Assembly (NCBI RefSeq): GCF_009208565.1
Contig: NZ_WFLK01000014.1
Location: forward strand, 62,001 to 126,000
Source of the DNA: Janthinobacterium aquaticum
Lineage (GTDB): Bacteria > Pseudomonadota > Gammaproteobacteria > Burkholderiales > Burkholderiaceae_D
Direction: 5' to 3'
DNA: 64,000 bases
Shown: one piece after another, positions 63,014 to 64,000 of the stretch
Numbering within the stretch: position 1 is the stretch's first letter
Layout of the letters: every line of letters begins with the position of its first letter
The notes under the pieces: generated by a model
Database searches by the model: none
What the model was told of the DNA's origin: nothing
What the model saw: only the letters and a program-made list of their open reading frames with translations
Position numbers and translations under genes: made by a program

Positions 63014-64000
63014 CGGAGTGAGCGGCCGGGATGTTTTCCGACTTGGCCTAGTCCTCCGAACGCCATGAAATAGGTATTCGTTGACTAGTTCCTTCTGCTT
63101 GCCCACCCGACTTTGGTAATTTTTTCGAATCTCAAGGGCGGGAATCACCTCACTGCTTTCGAACAGGTCGGAATCTTCAAATAGCGTTCGGAGCTCGTGA
63201 AGGCCCTCATCGGTCGGTTCACTGACGGAGCTCCAATGATTCCAGTGGTTTCGTCCTCCGTAATAACTGAGTATGACATGCTTCGCATCGACAGCTTCAA
63301 TGAGCTGCCTGAGGCTGTCAACGAAACGATTTCGATAACAGAAATTGCTCGCGAAATCGTCGCTCGGATGTTGCCCCCGAACATGGCTAAGGCCTGACAC
63401 GTAAGACTCAACATCCTGTAGGAAAGGATAAGCTGAAATAAAGTTGAGAAGGTGATAGTAGGCGCTGTACTGCCTGAAATTGTACGGCGGATCAAGGTAG
63501 CAAACGTCGTGCGTTGCGAACGCTCCTGCGGCGTCAATTGCATCAGCATTGGCCAATTCCGCAACGGGATGCGAGCACGATACCAAAGGAATCCTTAGTT
63601 GGAAGGCTTGTTCTGCATTTGGCCAGAGGCGATTGCGGTTGAAGTCGTGAAAAGTGCCATTCACATTTGCAGTAATTACGATCTCTTCTAAGGCGCTCGT
63701 TAGGAGTAGGAATATCTCGTTCCGTGTCAAACGGCCCTCGATCCACCATGCCCGTATGGCGTTTAGGACGCCATCAATGATAAGAGCATTTCCTTTAGAA
63801 AAATAATTGCGCATGCCCTTCGTACCACGGAGGCTTAGGAATGCTGACCGCGATCCCCACTGGGTATAGCAGTCTGTGATGACCCCGGGCTTTGTGTTGG
63901 CCTCACCTAATGTTTGGAGGTGCGCCAAAACGTTGGCTAGAGAGGAGAGGTCTTGGAATATTTTTTTTGGAGTGCAGTTTGGCAGATACAACTCACCAAA
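62915..64000 (-). CDS. DNA adenine methyltransferase (D12/DPPY type), 5' end outside window
   Basis: At least 361 residues; the frame is open to the right edge (FGEL before the first TTG at 63991), so the true start lies outside. Catalytic motif IV is LDPPYNFRQY around residue 170 of the visible part, typical of N6-adenine methylases of the D12 or FokI-like class; AdoMet motif I (FxGxG) is not seen and may be missing or outside the window. It presumably protects host sites from the McrB/LlaJI-type nuclease. The C-terminal 33 codons overlap the nuclease gene on the other strand. Confidence 0.85.
   Translation of the reverse strand, partial: FGELYLPNCTPKKIFQDLSSLANVLAHLQTLGEANTKPGVITDCYTQWGSRSAFLSLRGTKGMRNYFSKGNALIIDGVLNAIRAWWIEGRLTRNEIFLLLTSALEEIVITANVNGTFHDFNRNRLWPNAEQAFQLRIPLVSCSHPVAELANADAIDAAGAFATHDVCYLDPPYNFRQYSAYYHLLNFISAYPFLQDVESYVSGLSHVRGQHPSDDFASNFCYRNRFVDSLRQLIEAVDAKHVILSYYGGRNHWNHWSSVSEPTDEGLHELRTLFEDSDLFESSEVIPALEIRKNYQSRVGKQKELVNEYLFHGVRRTRPSRKTSRPLTPLTANVHWGLADEFGHTLASTNDNINHAICTVG

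Noticed and set aside
57580-64000. tRNA or att site at the edge of the hipBA/restriction island
   Set aside because: No tRNA-like fold or flanking direct repeat was found within the window.

Overview
The window is high-GC DNA with densely packed operons and genes typical of Betaproteobacteria. A fused indolepyruvate:ferredoxin oxidoreductase, many LysR/AraC/LacI regulators, REP elements and a Tad pilus locus suggest an Oxalobacteraceae member (Janthinobacterium/Duganella/Massilia type). That placement is inference from protein style; no rRNA, tRNA, CRISPR array or replication origin was recognised.

Layout. 1-3925: end of a LysR regulator, a TPR/2-oxoglutarate oxygenase protein (DUF6445-like), a lipoprotein and a membrane protein with an OB-like head. 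4141-7951: two short-chain dehydrogenases, an MFS exporter and a convergent GlxA-type AraC regulator. 8060-14819: the least familiar block. A secreted caspase-like protease with Sel1-like repeats is divergent from five tightly packed genes: a sigma-70-like protein, a single-pass protein with an anti-sigma-type C-terminus, a lipoprotein, a polytopic membrane protein and an exported GDPD-like phosphodiesterase. I regard it as the best candidate for an undescribed envelope-stress or protease-signalling system.

14820-22218: a LacI-controlled sugar operon (regulator, ABC ATPase, permease, binding protein, TIM-barrel isomerase, Gfo/Idh/MocA dehydrogenase, small ferredoxin). A promoter with an overlapping 20-bp perfect palindrome lies just before lacI. 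22222-27824: AraC, AhpD-like, TetR/metallo-hydrolase pair with a shared operator, a coiled-coil protein and an orphan LacI regulator. 27879-29565: a lower-GC patch with an orphan HsdR-N-type nuclease-like protein. 29566-36777: indolepyruvate oxidoreductase with its LysR neighbour, then an HD-GYP phosphodiesterase convergent on a GGDEF cyclase.

37224-49737: a complete-looking Tad/Flp pilus locus (Flp pilin, prepilin peptidase, an extra AAA+ ATPase, CpaB, secretin, small lipoprotein, TadG-, TadE- and TadF-like proteins, CpaE, CpaF, TadB, TadC and a lipoprotein with a LytR_C-like domain). 49770-57503: a small conserved protein, an AcpA-type phosphoesterase divergent from a di-haem cytochrome c peroxidase, an amidase pseudogene, a chemoreceptor and a porin. 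57553-64000: a probable defence island with hipBA under two palindromic operators and a McrB/LlaJI-type restriction pair convergent with, and overlapping, an adenine methyltransferase cut by the window edge.

Three full bipartite REP elements sharing GTAGGTCGGATTAG/CTAATCCGACCTAC ends, a related single hairpin, and an unrelated 25-bp inverted pair are scattered between operons. One REP supplies the stop codon of the indolepyruvate oxidoreductase gene.
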